From Hydrogenobacter hydrogenophilus (GTDB lineage Bacteria; Aquificota; Aquificia; Aquificales; Aquificaceae): 64,000 bases of DNA. Each line of letters starts with the position of its first letter. The stretch's first letter is position 1. Under the pieces are notes generated by a model, which was given only the letters and a program-made list of their open reading frames with translations, did not search any database and had not been told where the DNA came from. Both the position numbers and the translations under genes were made by a program. The stretch spans positions 310,001 through 374,000 of the forward strand of contig NZ_OBEN01000001.1 of NCBI RefSeq assembly GCF_900215655.1. Reading direction: 5' to 3'. Below are positions 42,947 through 52,446 of the stretch, piece after piece.

Positions 42947-43522
42947 TTAAGTGATGGGTGCATTGCAAAAGTTCATAGCGTATTCTGGAGAAAATTCAAT
43001 ACACCTCATTAGGCACTCTCTTGAGCGTTCAAGAACAGCGTAAAGAATCTGCTCCTCCTCTTTGCTGAAAGGCGATAGTACATAGTTAACCACTTGATTT
43101 TTGTCTTTAGGCCTACCTATACCAACTTTCAGTCTTGGGAACTTTTCTGTTTTTATTTCCTTTATGATGGATTCAACGCCGTGATGTCCTCCGCTACTGC
43201 CTTCAAGCTTTAACCTCAATCTTCCCAAAGGTAGATCAATATCATCGTATATAACTATCATCTCCTCAGGTGATATATCGTACTCCTCAAGAAGATTAAC
43301 TACCGCTATGCCTGAGTTATTCATGTAGGTCTGAGGTTTTGCCAAAAGGACCTCCCTTCCTCCTATCCTTGCCTTATAGACATGCGACAGACACTCCTCT
43401 TGGTAATCTTTTAGCTTTAGCTTTTTTGCCAGCTGATCAATCACCATAAAACCTACATTATGGCGAGTCTTTTCGTACTTTTTACCCGGATTTCCAAGAC
43501 CTACCAGAAGTTTTATCATCAA
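42947..43522 (-). CDS. pth: Peptidyl-tRNA hydrolase
   Basis: Recycles tRNA from dropped-off peptidyl-tRNA. The 191 residues contain VGLGNPGKKYEKTRHNVGFM with the catalytic His, TYMNNSGIAV, IYDDIDLPLGRLRLK and GGHHGVESIIKE. Start ATGATG overlaps the rplY stop. It is part of the ispE-tRNA-prs-rplY-pth cluster common in bacteria. Confidence 0.96.
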   Translation of the reverse strand: MMIKLLVGLGNPGKKYEKTRHNVGFMVIDQLAKKLKLKDYQEECLSHVYKARIGGREVLLAKPQTYMNNSGIAVVNLLEEYDISPEEMIVIYDDIDLPLGRLRLKLEGSSGGHHGVESIIKEIKTEKFPRLKVGIGRPKDKNQVVNYVLSPFSKEEEQILYAVLERSRECLMRCIEFSPEYAMNFCNAPIT

Positions 43523-44097
43523 GATGCAGTTTCTTCTGTAGGTGTTTCCTCTACCTCCGGTTCAAGCACTACCGCAACAACCTCTTCAGGCGAATCCATT
43601 ATTATACAACCCGCAGGAGGTTGTATGTCCCTCACGTGAAGCACATCCCCTAAACCCATACTGCTAACATCAACGGATACTTTATCGGGAATATTATCCA
43701 CAGGTGCTTTTATAGTCAGTGTGTGCATCATAACTTCAAAGGTTCCACCCAAGCTTACACCCGCAGGGGTACCCACAAATTCCAATGGCACCTCCACTTC
43801 TATTTCCCTTGTGTGAGATATATCGTACAAATCCACATGAAGGGCGTCATCCCCTAAATAACCCCTCTGAATATCTTTGAGCAAACATACCCTTTTTTCC
43901 CCATCCAAATCCGCTTCTATTAAAAAGGTTTCTCCGTAAGGTAAGTTCATAAGGTCCTTTAGGCTAACATAAGCATGCCTGTTTTCTACTTCCTTACCGT
44001 AGACTTCTACGGGTATATAACCTTGTTTTCTCATCCTTTTTAACTCACTTTTGCTCCCTAACTTTCTTGGGATGAGTTTTAGTGGCACTTTTTTCAT
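43519..44097 (-). CDS. rplY: 50S ribosomal protein L25, CTC-type
   Basis: The 192-residue protein is longer than E. coli L25, with an N-terminal 5S rRNA-binding domain (SELKRMRKQGYIPVEVYGKE) and a C-terminal CTC domain (VEVPLEFVGTPAGVSLGGTF). An AAAAGGAGGT site precedes the ATG. It overlaps pth by 4 bp and follows prs. Confidence 0.94.
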   Translation of the reverse strand: MKKVPLKLIPRKLGSKSELKRMRKQGYIPVEVYGKEVENRHAYVSLKDLMNLPYGETFLIEADLDGEKRVCLLKDIQRGYLGDDALHVDLYDISHTREIEVEVPLEFVGTPAGVSLGGTFEVMMHTLTIKAPVDNIPDKVSVDVSSMGLGDVLHVRDIQPPAGCIIMDSPEEVVAVVLEPEVEETPTEETAS

Positions 44098-44110
44098 AAC
44101 TTACCTCCTT

Positions 44111-45040
44111 TTATGTAAAGAGAGAGCTTACAGATTCACCTTCGTGTATTCTCTTTATGGACTCTGCTATAAGCCCTGCTACGGAAACTACTCTGAGTTT
44201 ATCACAGGGCTTATTATCCGTGGGTATAGTGTTGGTAACTACAACTTCCGAAATGGGAGATGTGTTTATCCTTTCTATGGCTGGACCGGAAAGAACAGGG
44301 TGTGTTGCCACAACGGATACACTTACCGCACCTTTTGAAATTAGCAAGTTGGTAGCCGAGACCACAGTACCTGCGGTATCTATCATGTCGTCAATTATTA
44401 TAGCCTTTTTCCCTTCCACATCACCTATTAGGTCAAGCACCTCCGCCACGTTGGGTTCAGGTCTTCTCTTGTATATGATGGCTATACCACATCCAAGCTT
44501 GTTGGCAAGCCTTCTTGCTCTTTCTACACCTCCAGCATCGGGTGAAACAACTACGGTATTTTCGTTCACCTTATCCCTGAGGTATTCGTAAAGGACATTA
44601 AGAGCGTAAAGGTTATCAACGGGAATGTTAAAAAAGCCCTGTATCTGGGGAGAGTGCAAATCTACTACTACCAACCTTTGTGCTCCAGCAGTAGTTATCA
44701 GGTCTGCCAAGAGCCTTGCACTTATGGGTACCCTTGGTTTGTCCTTTCTATCCTGCCTTGCGTAAGCATAGTAGGGAACAACCGCAGTTATTCTTCCTGC
44801 GGAAGCTCTTTTAAGAGCGTCAAGGATCAAAAGAAGTTCCATTATGTGTTCGTTCACAGGTGAACAAAGAGACTGAAGTATAAAAACATCTTCTCCTCTC
44901 ATAGATTCGTTTATCTGGACTCTTATCTCACCATCACTAAAGCGCGATACTATCATATCTGATATAGGTATGCCTAAGTGTTCTGCCACTTCTCTTGCAA
45001 GCTTAGGATTACTGTTGCCAGTAAGTAGCTTTATGTTCAT
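44111..45040 (-). CDS. prs: Ribose-phosphate pyrophosphokinase
   Basis: Makes PRPP for nucleotide, His and Trp synthesis. The 309 residues contain SRFSDGEIRVQINESMRG, PYYAYARQDRKDKPR and the PRPP-binding VIIDDMIDTAGTV. It lies 26 bp after tRNA-Gln on the same strand and 13 bp before rplY. Confidence 0.96.
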   Translation of the reverse strand: MNIKLLTGNSNPKLAREVAEHLGIPISDMIVSRFSDGEIRVQINESMRGEDVFILQSLCSPVNEHIMELLLILDALKRASAGRITAVVPYYAYARQDRKDKPRVPISARLLADLITTAGAQRLVVVDLHSPQIQGFFNIPVDNLYALNVLYEYLRDKVNENTVVVSPDAGGVERARRLANKLGCGIAIIYKRRPEPNVAEVLDLIGDVEGKKAIIIDDMIDTAGTVVSATNLLISKGAVSVSVVATHPVLSGPAIERINTSPISEVVVTNTIPTDNKPCDKLRVVSVAGLIAESIKRIHEGESVSSLFT

Positions 45041-45066
45041 AGTTCTACCTTATAAAGTTGTTAAAG

Positions 45067-45139
45067 CTGGGGTGCCTGGACTCGAACCAGGAACCCCCGG
45101 ATCCAAAGTCCGGTGCTCTGCCAGTTGAGCTACACCCCA
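45067..45139 (-). tRNA. tRNA-Gln (TTG)
   Basis: Minus-strand cloverleaf with acceptor TGGGGTG/CACCCCA, D stem GCTC/GAGC, anticodon stem CCGGA/TCCGG with loop CTTTGGA, and T stem CCTGG/CCAGG with loop TTCGAGT; discriminator G as usual for Gln. CCA is not encoded. Its first 10 bases overlap the 3' end of ispE. Confidence 0.95.
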
Positions 45140-45957
45140 TCATAGCTTCTAACTTGGTAAAGCTTCCATCCACGCAAAAGCGCACCTTTTTTTACCTCTT
45201 GTGAAGCCTCGCCTATATAAAATATGCAAGAACCGCTTCCACTTATCATAGGCCTGTATCCTAAGTACTCAACAAATCTATAAACCTCTCTCATCTCAGG
45301 AAAAAGCTCCATAGCAAGTTCTCCCAAACGGTTTTCCAAAACTTCAAACCTGCCTTCTAATACACTCTGTATTATTTTATCACTATCCAAGTTAGGTGTC
45401 AACGATGTATGACTGACCATGGAATACACTCTGCGCGTGCTTACCTGAAGATTTGGGTATATGAGCGTGATCTTTAAATCCACATGTCTTATAGGTTCTA
45501 CTGCTTCCCCTCTACCTCTACCCACTGCAGTACCACCGTATAAGAAAAATACAGCGTCGGAAGATACACTTTGGGCTATCTCTTTTAGCTCTTCTATGCT
45601 TAAGGGCTCACCCAATAAACTGTTTATAGCCTTCAGTACCAAAGCGCAGTTGGACGATCCACCACCTAATCCAGCACCCTGTGGTATGTTTTTATGGATG
45701 TACACGCTGAACTCAAGCTCTTTACCCAAACGCCTTTCCATAAGCCTAAGAGCCTTATACACAAGATTTTCCTCTTGCGGTATGTTATTGCTCGTTTCAA
45801 CCTTTAAAGGACCTTCTTTTATAAACACCTCGTCAAATAAGGAAACAGTATGATATATAGTGAATATCTCATGGTAGCCATCATCCCTCTTTCCCAAAAG
45901 CCACAGCCCAAGATTCACCTTCGCAGGGGAGAGAAGTTTTATCACAAATTTACTCAT
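45130..45957 (-). CDS. ispE: 4-diphosphocytidyl-2-C-methyl-D-erythritol kinase
   Basis: GHMP kinase of the MEP isoprenoid pathway. The 275 residues contain SPAKVNLGLWLLGKRDDGYH, the ATP loop NIPQGAGLGGGSSNCALVL, and MISGSGSCIFYIG. Its stop codon lies inside tRNA-Gln (10-bp overlap), so both come from one transcript that must be processed. It is divergent from hsdM across 27 bp. Confidence 0.95.
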   Translation of the reverse strand: MSKFVIKLLSPAKVNLGLWLLGKRDDGYHEIFTIYHTVSLFDEVFIKEGPLKVETSNNIPQEENLVYKALRLMERRLGKELEFSVYIHKNIPQGAGLGGGSSNCALVLKAINSLLGEPLSIEELKEIAQSVSSDAVFFLYGGTAVGRGRGEAVEPIRHVDLKITLIYPNLQVSTRRVYSMVSHTSLTPNLDSDKIIQSVLEGRFEVLENRLGELAMELFPEMREVYRFVEYLGYRPMISGSGSCIFYIGEASQEVKKGALLRGWKLYQVRSYDGV

Positions 45958-45967
45958 TTGGTATAAT
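45939..45967 (+). promoter_or_regulatory. Promoter of hsdMSR
   Basis: TTATCA (45939-45944) and TATAAT (45962-45967) are 17 bp apart. The -10 ends 17 bp before the hsdM ATG. It overlaps the first codons of the divergent ispE gene. Confidence 0.5.
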
Positions 45968-45984
45968 AATAATACGTTCCTTCA

Positions 45985-47505
45985 ATGAGAGATAGAGATT
46001 TAACTTTTGAGGACAAGCTTTGGAAGGCAGCTGATAAGTTAAGAAAAAAAGTTGAAGTTCACGAGTATAAGTACATAGTTTTGGGTCTTTTATTTTTAAG
46101 ATACATCTCCTTTGCCTTTGAAGAAGTTAGAGAACAACTAAAAAAAGAATATAAGGATAATCCAAATTTAGAAAAGATACTTGAAGATAAAGATTATTAT
46201 CTTTCAGAAGGAGTCTTATATGTTCCGAAAGAGGCAAGGTGGGATTATATAAAAAATAATGCAAACAAACCTAATATTGGAGAAATAATTGATAATGCTA
46301 TTGAATCACTTGAAAAAGAATATCCAAAACAATTAGGAGATGTTATTCCCAAGGTATATACAAAAGCAAATTTAGACCATCATGACCTTTCATATCTTAT
46401 AAATCTTTTTTCACAAATAGAATTTGATAATGACCATAAAGGCAAAGACATTTTCGGAAGGATTTATGAGTATTTTTTGGGAAAATTTACAGAATCGGAA
46501 GGGAAAAAAGGAGGAGAATTTTATACGCCTCGTTCATTAACAAGACTTATTGTTGAAATTCTTGATGTGAAAGAGGGAAGGATTTTTGATCCTGCTTGTG
46601 GTTCAGGTGGATTTTTTGTTTCTGCATTAGAAAAGCTTCAAAAAGATGGAATAGGGAGAGAAAGATTATCAATTTATGGGCAAGAATCAAAGGAATTTGT
46701 ATGGAAGATGTGTAAAATGAATTTGGCAATAAGAGGTGCAGAGGGAGATATAAGATGGGGAGATTCTTATCACGATGATAAGTTTTTTGATTTAAGAGCG
46801 GATTATGTGGTTTCAAATCCACCTTTTAATGATAGTGAATGGGGAAGAGATAAAGTTAAACCTAACGATCCAAGGTTTAAGTATGGACTACCACCGGAAA
46901 ATAACGCCAACTATGTATGGATTCAACATTATATATATCACCTTTCACCAGAAGGAAAAGCAGGCTTTGTTATGGCAAATGGTGCCTTGTCAGTAGGTGG
47001 AATTGAGGGAGAGATTAGGAAAAAAATAATTGAAGATGATTTAATTTACGGCATCGTTGCAACACCACCAAAAATGTTTTATACAGTTTCCCTTCCAGCT
47101 TCTTTGTGGTTTTTGAGAAAAACTAAACCAGAACATATGAAAGGTAAAATTCTTTTTATTTATGCAAAAAACCTATATAAACAAATATCAAGGAAACAAA
47201 ATATATTTACAGATGAACATATTGAAAAAATTGTTGAGAAATTTAGAATGTTTGAAGAAGGAGCACCTGAAGAAGAGATAAACGAGGTAGGATTTGCAAA
47301 AGTTGCTACAATCGAAGAAGTTGCTAAAAATGGTTATGTTTTAACACCGGGGAGATATGTTGGAATAAAAATTGATGAAGAAGACGAACCTTTTGAAGAG
47401 AAGATGAAAAGATACTCACAAGAGCTTTCTAAATTGTTGGCAGAAGAAAAAGATTTAACAGAAAAAGTTAAGGAAGTTTTTAAGGCTTTGGGATGGGAGA
47501 TTTAA
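45985..47505 (+). CDS. hsdM: Type I restriction-modification, methyltransferase subunit
   Basis: N6-adenine DNA methyltransferase (506 residues). It has an N-terminal HsdM helical domain (EDKLWKAADKLRKKVEVHEY), then SAM-binding DPACGSGGFFVSALE, catalytic NPPF in VSNPPFNDSEWG, and a C-terminal coiled segment. It is first in an hsdM-hsdS-hsdR operon with 1-bp gaps. Codon use is strongly AT-biased relative to ispE and mraY on either side, consistent with lateral transfer. No clear Shine-Dalgarno is visible. Confidence 0.95.
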   Translation: MRDRDLTFEDKLWKAADKLRKKVEVHEYKYIVLGLLFLRYISFAFEEVREQLKKEYKDNPNLEKILEDKDYYLSEGVLYVPKEARWDYIKNNANKPNIGEIIDNAIESLEKEYPKQLGDVIPKVYTKANLDHHDLSYLINLFSQIEFDNDHKGKDIFGRIYEYFLGKFTESEGKKGGEFYTPRSLTRLIVEILDVKEGRIFDPACGSGGFFVSALEKLQKDGIGRERLSIYGQESKEFVWKMCKMNLAIRGAEGDIRWGDSYHDDKFFDLRADYVVSNPPFNDSEWGRDKVKPNDPRFKYGLPPENNANYVWIQHYIYHLSPEGKAGFVMANGALSVGGIEGEIRKKIIEDDLIYGIVATPPKMFYTVSLPASLWFLRKTKPEHMKGKILFIYAKNLYKQISRKQNIFTDEHIEKIVEKFRMFEEGAPEEEINEVGFAKVATIEEVAKNGYVLTPGRYVGIKIDEEDEPFEEKMKRYSQELSKLLAEEKDLTEKVKEVFKALGWEI

Positions 47506-47506
47506 A

Positions 47507-48793
47507 ATGAAATTTCGCTGGGAAACTGAATTTAAAGAAACGGAGATTGGAGAGATACCAAAGGATTGGGAAGTGAGTAAAGCAATTGAACATATAGAAT
47601 TTATTAGAGGTATAGAACCGGGAAGTAAATTTTATAAGAATTTTGGGAAGTATAAATTTATAAGAGTTGGAAATTTGAGTGGTGAAAGAAATGAAGAAGT
47701 TTTTATAGACATTGAGGTTGAAAATGAAAAAATAGCCAATAAAGATGACATTTTAATTTCCTTTGATGGAACAGTGGGAATAGTGAAAATGGGATTAGAA
47801 GGTGTTTTCTCATCGGGAATAAGGAAAATAAAAGTTAAGGAACAAAGTCAAAAAAAATTAAATTATAAATTTTTATATTGGTTTTTTAAATCAACTCTTA
47901 AAAATCAGATTTTCGGTTTCTCTGATGAAAAAACTACTATAGCTCATGCAGGTGATAGTATTCCTCATTTGAAAATCTTTCTTTCCCCTCTATCCGAACA
48001 ATCCCGAATAGCCCAAGTTCTTTCGTATTTTGATGATTTGATAGAAAACAAGAAAAAACAAAATGAGATTTTAGAAAAAACCGCAATGGCAATTTTTAAA
48101 AATTGGTTTATTGACTTTGAACCATTTAAAGACCAAGAGTTTGTTTATAATGAAGAGTTGGGAAAGGAAATTCCAAAGGGGTGGGAAGTGAAGAGATTGG
48201 GGGAAGTGGCAGAAATAATTAAAGGAGTATCATATAACACACCTGATATTAGCTCTAATTCAGAAGGTGAAGTATTCATAACATTAAATAACTTTTTAAG
48301 AGGTGGTGGTTTTAAATCTGAATATAGTTATTATATTGGAACAAGGGCTAAAGAAAATCATATTGTAAAAAACGGAGACCTAATAATTGCACTTACTGAT
48401 ATGACACCATTAGCGCAAGTTGTTGGTGCTCCTGCCATTGTGATTTTACCATATGGCTATGAAAAAGGGATTATTTCATTAGATTGTGCCAAAATAAAAT
48501 TAAATAACGATTATTTGAAATTTTACATTTACTTGTATTTGAAATATACTCAAGAAGAAAATTCTACATTTGCAGGTGGAGTAAATGTATTACATTTGAA
48601 ATTAGATTTATTTAAAGCTAATAAATTTATATTAATTCCTCCCCCCTCTATCCTACAACACTTCCACTCCCTCGTAGAACCTCTATTTCAAAAAATCATC
48701 ATCAACCAAAAGCAAATTATGACCTTAAAGAAAGTTAGAGATACACTTTTGCCTTTGCTTGTTTTTGGAAAGTTAAGAATAGAAGAGTTGTAA
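47507..48793 (+). CDS. hsdS: Type I restriction-modification, specificity subunit
   Basis: DNA-recognition subunit (428 residues) with two target-recognition domains. Each starts with an IPKDWEV/IPKGWEV phrase (about 18 and 225). The conserved central helix region contains LSEQSRIAQVLSYFDDLIEN and KTAMAIFKNWFIDFEPF. The C-terminal helix region (PLFQKIIINQKQIMTLKKVR) mirrors it. The recognition sequence cannot be read from this. Confidence 0.92.
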   Translation: MKFRWETEFKETEIGEIPKDWEVSKAIEHIEFIRGIEPGSKFYKNFGKYKFIRVGNLSGERNEEVFIDIEVENEKIANKDDILISFDGTVGIVKMGLEGVFSSGIRKIKVKEQSQKKLNYKFLYWFFKSTLKNQIFGFSDEKTTIAHAGDSIPHLKIFLSPLSEQSRIAQVLSYFDDLIENKKKQNEILEKTAMAIFKNWFIDFEPFKDQEFVYNEELGKEIPKGWEVKRLGEVAEIIKGVSYNTPDISSNSEGEVFITLNNFLRGGGFKSEYSYYIGTRAKENHIVKNGDLIIALTDMTPLAQVVGAPAIVILPYGYEKGIISLDCAKIKLNNDYLKFYIYLYLKYTQEENSTFAGGVNVLHLKLDLFKANKFILIPPPSILQHFHSLVEPLFQKIIINQKQIMTLKKVRDTLLPLLVFGKLRIEEL

Positions 48794-48794
48794 T

Positions 48795-51700
48795 ATGGCG
48801 TACCTTACAGAAAACTACATGGTTGAAAATTCAGCTATCAATTGGTTTAAAGAAATTGGATATAATTACATTCATGGTTCTGAGCTGACTCCTGATAATA
48901 ACGAAAGAGAAACATATAGAGATGTTATCTTAAAGAAAAGATTTATCCAAGCGGTAAAAAAAATAAATCCATTTCTTAATGAGAATTTGGCAGAAGAAGT
49001 TTATAAAAAAGTTAAAAACATAGATCATCCAGATTTTATTATAAAGAGTAAAACTTTTTACGAATACTTAACAGAAGGATTAAAACTAACTTACAGAGAA
49101 GGTAAAGAAGAAAAAACAAGAATTGTAAAGCTTGTGGATTTTGAAAATCCGGAAAACAACGAATTCTTAATAGCTAACCAGTTTAAAGTGGGGTGCTATT
49201 ACGAAGATCGCGCTTACAGGATACCTGACCTTGTGGTTTTCATAAACGGTTTGCCAATTGCTGTTTTTGAGTTTAAAAATTTCAATTCCAATCAAACCGC
49301 AAAAGATGCTTACCACGACCACAGAGTAAAAATGAAAGATATTCCACAGCTTTATTTATACTCACTAATTATAGCGGTATCTGACGGATACGAGACAAAA
49401 TACGGCTCACCTATAAGTGATTGGGAAAGGTTCTTTAACTGGGAAGGGATTTTTAGTGATGATGACGTGAAGAAGGAAGAAATAATGGAAGGTTCTTATA
49501 GATATTTTTACAACGGAAAGGAATTAACCTCCCTTGAAATCTTAATAAAAGGGCTTTTTAGAAAAGAGCACATAACGGAGTTTATAAACGATTTTGTCTT
49601 CTACGAAAAGTCAGGTGAGAACTATATAAAGAAAATAGCGGCTTATCATCAATTTTACGCAGTTAAGAAAGCAATAGAAAGGACTAAAAAGTGTGTTTTA
49701 GAAGGAAAAACCCCAGAAGATAGGAGAGTAGGTGTTATATGGCATACACAAGGTTCCGGAAAATCATTAACTATGCTATTTTACGCAAGAAAAATTTTAA
49801 AAGAACTTGGAAATCCCCTTTTAATTTTTATTACCGACAGAAAGGAACTTGACGAACAACTTTATAGTTTATTTTCCCAAATGCCCATTTCAAAACAAGC
49901 AGAAAGCATAAAGGATTTACAAGAAACAATCAAAAATACCGCAGGTGGGATAATATTTTCAACCATACAAAAGTTTAGTGAAAAAAACGAAGAATACCCA
50001 GTCCTAACAGAAAGAAAAGACATTATCGTTATAGCAGACGAGGCACACAGAAGCCAATACAGGGAACTTGCAAGAAATCTAAGAAAAGCCATACCAAACG
50101 CATCTTTTTTAGGATTCACAGCAACACCCATTGAACTTGAAGATAGGGACACTTATTTAGTTTTTGGAGAACCTGTAAGTATTTACTCAATAGATAAAGC
50201 ACTAAAAGACGGCGTAGTTGTACCCATTTATTATGAAGCAAGGCTTGTTGAACTTCATTTAACAAACGAATTTATAGATGAAGAATTTGAAGAAATTTCT
50301 GAAGGATTAGCACCCGAAATGAAGGAAAACCTAAAAAGAAAATACGCAAGACTTGAGCAATTAATTTTAAATCCAGAAAGAATAGAGAAAATAGCAAGGG
50401 ATATTGTAGAGCATTTTAACAAAAGAGTACAAGAATTTGAAGGAAAGGCAATGGTAGTTGTTATATCAAGAAAAGTAGCAGTTGAACTATACAATGCTAT
50501 TAGAAAAATACCAGATGCCCCATCAATAGAGATTGTAATATCAGGAAGTAAACAAAAAGATCCAGAAGAATTCCATCCACATATAAGAAACAAACATCAA
50601 ATGGAAGAACTATTAAACAATTTCAAAAATCCGGATAAAGATCCTAAAATGGTAATTGTGGTTGATATGCTACTGACAGGTTTTGATGTGCCATGTCTTC
50701 ATACTATGTATATAGACAAACCTATGAAGAATCATAATCTGCTACAAGCAATAGCGAGAGTTAATAGGGTTTATAAAGACAAACCCGGGGGTCTTATAGT
50801 TGATTACATAGGGATTGCTGATGATTTAAGAAAATCTTTAAGTAAATACACTCTTGAAACCATAGAACAAGCCCTAACAGACATCAATAAAGTTATAAAT
50901 CAAATGAAAGAAAAGTACGATATAGTATCTTCCTTCTTTTATGGTACTGATTATAAGAATTGGAAAAATTTAAGTCCAGAAGAACTTTCCCTTCTTACTG
51001 TTTCTGCGTATAACCGCTTGGAAAGCGAGGATAAAAAGAGAAATTTCATAAAAAACTTTATAGCCCTGAAAAAACTATATGCTCTTGCAAGCCCGCAACC
51101 AGAGACTATAAAGATAAAAGATGACCTTAAGTTTTTTGAAATGGTTAAAAAGATGATAATAAAGTACTCTACCAGAACATCAAGGGAAATAGCAAGGAAT
51201 TTAGAATATGAAATGAACCAACTTATATCTAAAAGCATATCAGCCCAAGAACCTGTGGATATATTTTCATTAATTAATAAGGAAAAGCCAGATATATCCA
51301 TTTTTAGCGAAGATTTTCTAAATCAGATAAAAGATATGGAGTATAAAAACTATGCTATTGAATTGTTAGCAAAATTAATAAACGATGAAATTAAGGTTAG
51401 AGTCAGAAAAAATAAAAGTAGATACCAATCATTATACGATAGATTAAAAGACCTGCTCGAAAAATACAACATAAAACTAATCGAAACAACAGATGTAATC
51501 GTAAAACTTATAGAAATTGCAAAAGAATTAAAAGAAAAGATAGTGGAAGGGAAAAATTTAGATTTGACAGAGGAAGAACTTGCCTTTTATGATATGTTGC
51601 TAAATGAAGGGATTTTTAAAAATGAGCAAGAAGTAAAGGAAATAGCAAAAGAAATAAGTCAAAGATTAGGATATTATGTAAAAATTGCTGATTGGAATAA

Positions 51701-51830
51701 AAAAGAAAGCATTAAGGCAAAAATCCGAAAAACTTTGAAAGATGTCCTAATGAAAAAGATAAATAACTATGATTATCTTGATAAAATCGTTAATGAGATT
51801 TTAGAGCAAGCGGAATTGATCTTTGCATGA
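48795..51830 (+). CDS. hsdR: Type I restriction-modification, restriction subunit
   Basis: ATP-driven translocase and nuclease (1011 residues). The N-terminal PD-(D/E)XK nuclease part has RIPDLVVFINGLPIAVFEFKN. Helicase motifs follow: Walker A IWHTQGSGKSLTMLF, DEAHRSQ (DEAH box), GFTATPIE, and late motif VDMLLTGFDVPCLHTMY with ARVNRVY. A long Lys/Glu/Ile-rich C-terminal region would bind HsdM. It ends 42 bp before the SPOUT methyltransferase. All three hsd frames look intact. Confidence 0.95.
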   Translation: MAYLTENYMVENSAINWFKEIGYNYIHGSELTPDNNERETYRDVILKKRFIQAVKKINPFLNENLAEEVYKKVKNIDHPDFIIKSKTFYEYLTEGLKLTYREGKEEKTRIVKLVDFENPENNEFLIANQFKVGCYYEDRAYRIPDLVVFINGLPIAVFEFKNFNSNQTAKDAYHDHRVKMKDIPQLYLYSLIIAVSDGYETKYGSPISDWERFFNWEGIFSDDDVKKEEIMEGSYRYFYNGKELTSLEILIKGLFRKEHITEFINDFVFYEKSGENYIKKIAAYHQFYAVKKAIERTKKCVLEGKTPEDRRVGVIWHTQGSGKSLTMLFYARKILKELGNPLLIFITDRKELDEQLYSLFSQMPISKQAESIKDLQETIKNTAGGIIFSTIQKFSEKNEEYPVLTERKDIIVIADEAHRSQYRELARNLRKAIPNASFLGFTATPIELEDRDTYLVFGEPVSIYSIDKALKDGVVVPIYYEARLVELHLTNEFIDEEFEEISEGLAPEMKENLKRKYARLEQLILNPERIEKIARDIVEHFNKRVQEFEGKAMVVVISRKVAVELYNAIRKIPDAPSIEIVISGSKQKDPEEFHPHIRNKHQMEELLNNFKNPDKDPKMVIVVDMLLTGFDVPCLHTMYIDKPMKNHNLLQAIARVNRVYKDKPGGLIVDYIGIADDLRKSLSKYTLETIEQALTDINKVINQMKEKYDIVSSFFYGTDYKNWKNLSPEELSLLTVSAYNRLESEDKKRNFIKNFIALKKLYALASPQPETIKIKDDLKFFEMVKKMIIKYSTRTSREIARNLEYEMNQLISKSISAQEPVDIFSLINKEKPDISIFSEDFLNQIKDMEYKNYAIELLAKLINDEIKVRVRKNKSRYQSLYDRLKDLLEKYNIKLIETTDVIVKLIEIAKELKEKIVEGKNLDLTEEELAFYDMLLNEGIFKNEQEVKEIAKEISQRLGYYVKIADWNKKESIKAKIRKTLKDVLMKKINNYDYLDKIVNEILEQAELIFA

Positions 51831-51872
51831 TACAGTTTCTTTACTGAGCATTTGGTGTATAATAGAGAACTT

Positions 51873-52445
51873 ATGATAAATCATAATGTTTTTATAGCTC
51901 TTCTTCATTATCCTGCTTTGGACAAACACGGAAAGATTGTGGTCACTTCTTTTACAACTATGGATCTGCACGATATAGCAAGACCTGCAAGAGCTTATGA
52001 GATAAATACATATTACATAGTTCAGCCTGTTGATGGACAGCGTGCGGTAATAAAAAGGCAGTTAGATTATTGGCTTTCTGAAGAAGGATTAAAAACAAAT
52101 CCTACGAGGAATGAGATAGTAAAGATGGTCAAACTTGTATACACTCTTGATGAGGTAATAGAGGACATTCAAAGTACGAGAGGAAATAAGCCCATGTTGG
52201 TAGGCACAGACGCAAGGGATTATCCTAACAAGGTGTCTTACGAGTTTCTCAGAGAGGAGATCAAAAAGAGGGAAAGGGATTTTTTGATAGTTTTTGGGAC
52301 GGGGTATGGCATACCACCAGACCTTATGGCTACCTTTGATTACATCCTTGAACCCATTTACGGTGCGGGAGATTGGAACCACCTTTCGGTTAGAAACGCA
52401 GTAGCCATCATATTGGATAGGCTTTTTAGCAGGAACAGGTGCTAA
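51873..52445 (+). CDS. SPOUT-type RNA methyltransferase (predicted)
   Basis: The 190-residue protein matches the predicted SAM-dependent RNA methyltransferase family of SPOUT fold: [36 protein letters not shown], and the C-terminal knot [15 protein letters not shown] with [16 protein letters not shown]. Its RNA target is unknown. TATAAT at 51858-51863 ends 9 nt before ATG 51873, so a GTG start at 51852 would lie inside the -10 and is rejected. Leaderless translation is likely. Confidence 0.82.
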   Translation: MINHNVFIALLHYPALDKHGKIVVTSFTTMDLHDIARPARAYEINTYYIVQPVDGQRAVIKRQLDYWLSEEGLKTNPTRNEIVKMVKLVYTLDEVIEDIQSTRGNKPMLVGTDARDYPNKVSYEFLREEIKKRERDFLIVFGTGYGIPPDLMATFDYILEPIYGAGDWNHLSVRNAVAIILDRLFSRNRC

Positions 52446-52446
52446 T

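Noticed and set aside
51852-52445. SPOUT methyltransferase starting at GTG 51852
   Set aside because: The codon lies at the -10 element and adds seven residues that are not part of the family start ([11 protein letters not shown]).
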